From positions 1,116,001 through 1,180,000 of the forward strand of contig CAVTOG010000008.1 of assembly GCA_963736325.1 (NCBI GenBank): a stretch of 64,000 nucleotides of DNA, given 5' to 3'. Within the stretch, counting starts at the first letter, position 1, and every line of letters begins with the position of its first letter. A model generated the notes under the pieces. That model had not been told where the DNA came from. It saw only the letters and a program-made list of their open reading frames with translations, and did not search any database. This DNA comes from Actinoallomurus sp963736325. Lineage in GTDB: Bacteria > Actinomycetota > Actinomycetes > Streptosporangiales > Streptosporangiaceae. Positions 62,918 to 64,000 of the stretch are shown here, piece by piece. The translations under genes and the position numbers were made by a program.

Positions 62918-64000
62918 TCAGAGTTCGAGTTCCTCCGGGACGCCGGTGAAGTCCTCCGGGCCCAGGGTCATGGCGTTCTCGCCGCGGAACACCTGGGTCT
63001 CGCCCGCCTGGCTGAGGTGGCGGCTGCACGCGCGGTCGAGGTAGGCCTCCACGAGGCGTGCGTTGGTGAGGCGTCCGCGTCCGCGCAGCGTGCTCAGGTC
63101 GCGGCGGGCCACCTCCCAGGCGCCCGGGGTCAGTTCCAGGTGGCGTTCGGCGGCCAGCAGCGCGGCCAGTTCCGCGCGTTCGTCCGGGTCGGACAGGTCC
63201 GGCAGGCGGATCGAGCGGAAGTCGGTGACGAGTTCTGGGCTCGCCTCGGTCAGGGCGTGCAGGCGGTCCGGGGGGCAGGTGGCGGTGATGGCGGTGCTGC
63301 TCACGCCCTCGGCCCGCGCGCGGTACAGCGCGGAGGCGTACGCGGTGCCGCGGTCGTCGTCCAGTACGAGGGCGTCCAGGCCTTCGATCAGCAGCGTGTG
63401 ACCGTTGAATTCCTGCAGGCGTTCGCGCAGCCGCCTCGGGTCGACCTCGGCCAGGTCGTCGGCGTCGAGCGTGTGCACCTCGCCGCTGTTCACGCCCTCC
63501 TCGGCGAGCGTACGGGCGATCATGCGGGTGAGGCGGCGCTGTCCCGAGGACGCCTCTCCGATCAGCAGGACGGCCGGCGCGGAGGCGCTGGAGACCTCCT
63601 GGCCGCGCAGACTTCGCGCCCACTTCTCGCGCCGGCGCAGCTCGGTCAGCAGCCGTGCGACGTCGTCGCCTCCCGGCAGGAACGCGATGCCGTGCGCCCG
63701 TACGACGCGTTCCAGCGGGGCGCCCGGGACCGACGTCGGCGGCACGGCCGACGGGATCGAGGTCGGCGGTACACCGGTGGCGGTGACGTCCCGGGAATGG
63801 ACGTGGGAGGGACACCCGACGGCTCGCCGCCCGGCTACGCCGCCCCACCCGGCGGCGCCTCGGCTCCCGGCCACGCGGTGGTGCCCGGCTGCGACGTGTG
63901 AGCCACGCCCGGCGGGGCTCGCGCGCCCGGCCACGCCGTCGTGCCCGGCTGCGAGGTCGGTGATCCGGCTCCGGGCCACGCGGTCGTGCCCGGCTGGGAC
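62918..64000 (-). CDS. AAA-type ATPase-like protein with proline-rich repeats, partial
   Basis: The C-terminal part resembles a CbxX/EccA-type AAA module: LLIGEASSGQRRLTRMIART (an altered Walker A lacking Lys), FNGHTLLIEGLDALVLDDDR (Walker B-like), and an arginine-finger region. The substitution GEASSGQRR suggests weak or no ATP hydrolysis. Upstream, between 63700 and 64000, another frame reads repeated SQPGTTAWPGA units and PPTSIPG, so one frameshift seems to lie near 63800. The gene continues beyond the window. Confidence 0.6.
   Translation of the reverse strand, partial: VPAGHDRVARSRITDLAAGHDGVAGRASPAGRGSHVAAGHHRVAGSRGAAGWGGVAGRRAVGCPSHVHSRDVTATGVPPTSIPSAVPPTSVPGAPLERVVRAHGIAFLPGGDDVARLLTELRRREKWARSLRGQEVSSASAPAVLLIGEASSGQRRLTRMIARTLAEEGVNSGEVHTLDADDLAEVDPRRLRERLQEFNGHTLLIEGLDALVLDDDRGTAYASALYRARAEGVSSTAITATCPPDRLHALTEASPELVTDFRSIRLPDLSDPDERAELAALLAAERHLELTPGAWEVARRDLSTLRGRGRLTNARLVEAYLDRACSRHLSQAGETQVFRGENAMTLGPEDFTGVPEELEL

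Noticed and set aside
63800..64000. CRISPR-like repeats at the right edge
   Set aside because: The repeats are near 27 bp but encode a proline-rich peptide, have unequal spacing, and their spacers are themselves related.

Overview
The window is very GC-rich DNA from an actinomycete. Genes are packed with ATGA, GTGA or TGATG overlaps, and GTG and TTG starts are common. It carries menE, menB, menC, menD and a menF-type isochorismate synthase, that is, the classical o-succinylbenzoate route to menaquinone. Streptomyces use the futalosine route instead, so I favour a non-Streptomyces lineage such as Streptosporangiales or Thermomonosporaceae. This placement is an inference.

Layout. 0-2.6 kb: an exporter fragment, a sigma-70 factor and a small lipoprotein. 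2.6-13.3 kb: the menaquinone genes, interspersed with decaying genes (a TPP-enzyme remnant fused to a CoA-transferase remnant, hyi, and a glxR lacking its catalytic lysine segment). 13.4-20.4 kb: a PadR-controlled ABC exporter, then a VOC/UvrA-like/AraC/VOC group whose two VOC genes share one promoter-like element. 20.4-23.8 kb: a graveyard of gene fragments (ECF sigma, dehydrogenase, Tn3 transposase, LysE, MarR) around one intact zinc alcohol dehydrogenase. 23.8-33.7 kb: ordinary chromosomal genes, including an ArsR/SRPBCC pair, a TetR/dehydrogenase pair with tandem operators, an Rv2578c-type radical SAM gene under a likely SOS box, a site-2 protease and a GHL10 glycoside hydrolase-like lipoprotein.

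34.345-53.256 kb: an 18.9-kb composite mobile element inserted in an alkB gene. The 5' part of alkB ends at 34344 and its 3' part resumes at 53257. The join is flanked by a 5-bp duplication (GTACC) and about 33-bp terminal inverted repeats. Nested inside are a decayed Tn3-type transposase at the right end, a serine recombinase remnant at the left end, and a Tn402/Tn5053-like tniA-tniB-tniQ-recombinase module. The element also holds a two-gene cassette (a 165-aa protein and a 1150-aa polytopic HExxH membrane protein) bracketed by inverted clusters of short repeats. The rest is a methyltransferase/XRE-cupin/flavoprotein/MFS group, other transposon scraps, a 50-bp perfect palindrome and a dienelactone-hydrolase-like gene.

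53.4-64 kb: an acyltransferase, a NERD protein, a hydrolase, two two-component systems, a broken serine hydrolase, a VanZ protein and a partial AAA-type protein.

A theme runs through the whole window. At least ten genes are shortened by internal deletions, often in frame, or are fused to the tail of an unrelated gene, and several others carry one- or two-base frameshifts. The deletions and fusions look biological. Some isolated frameshifts in otherwise perfect genes could be sequencing errors.
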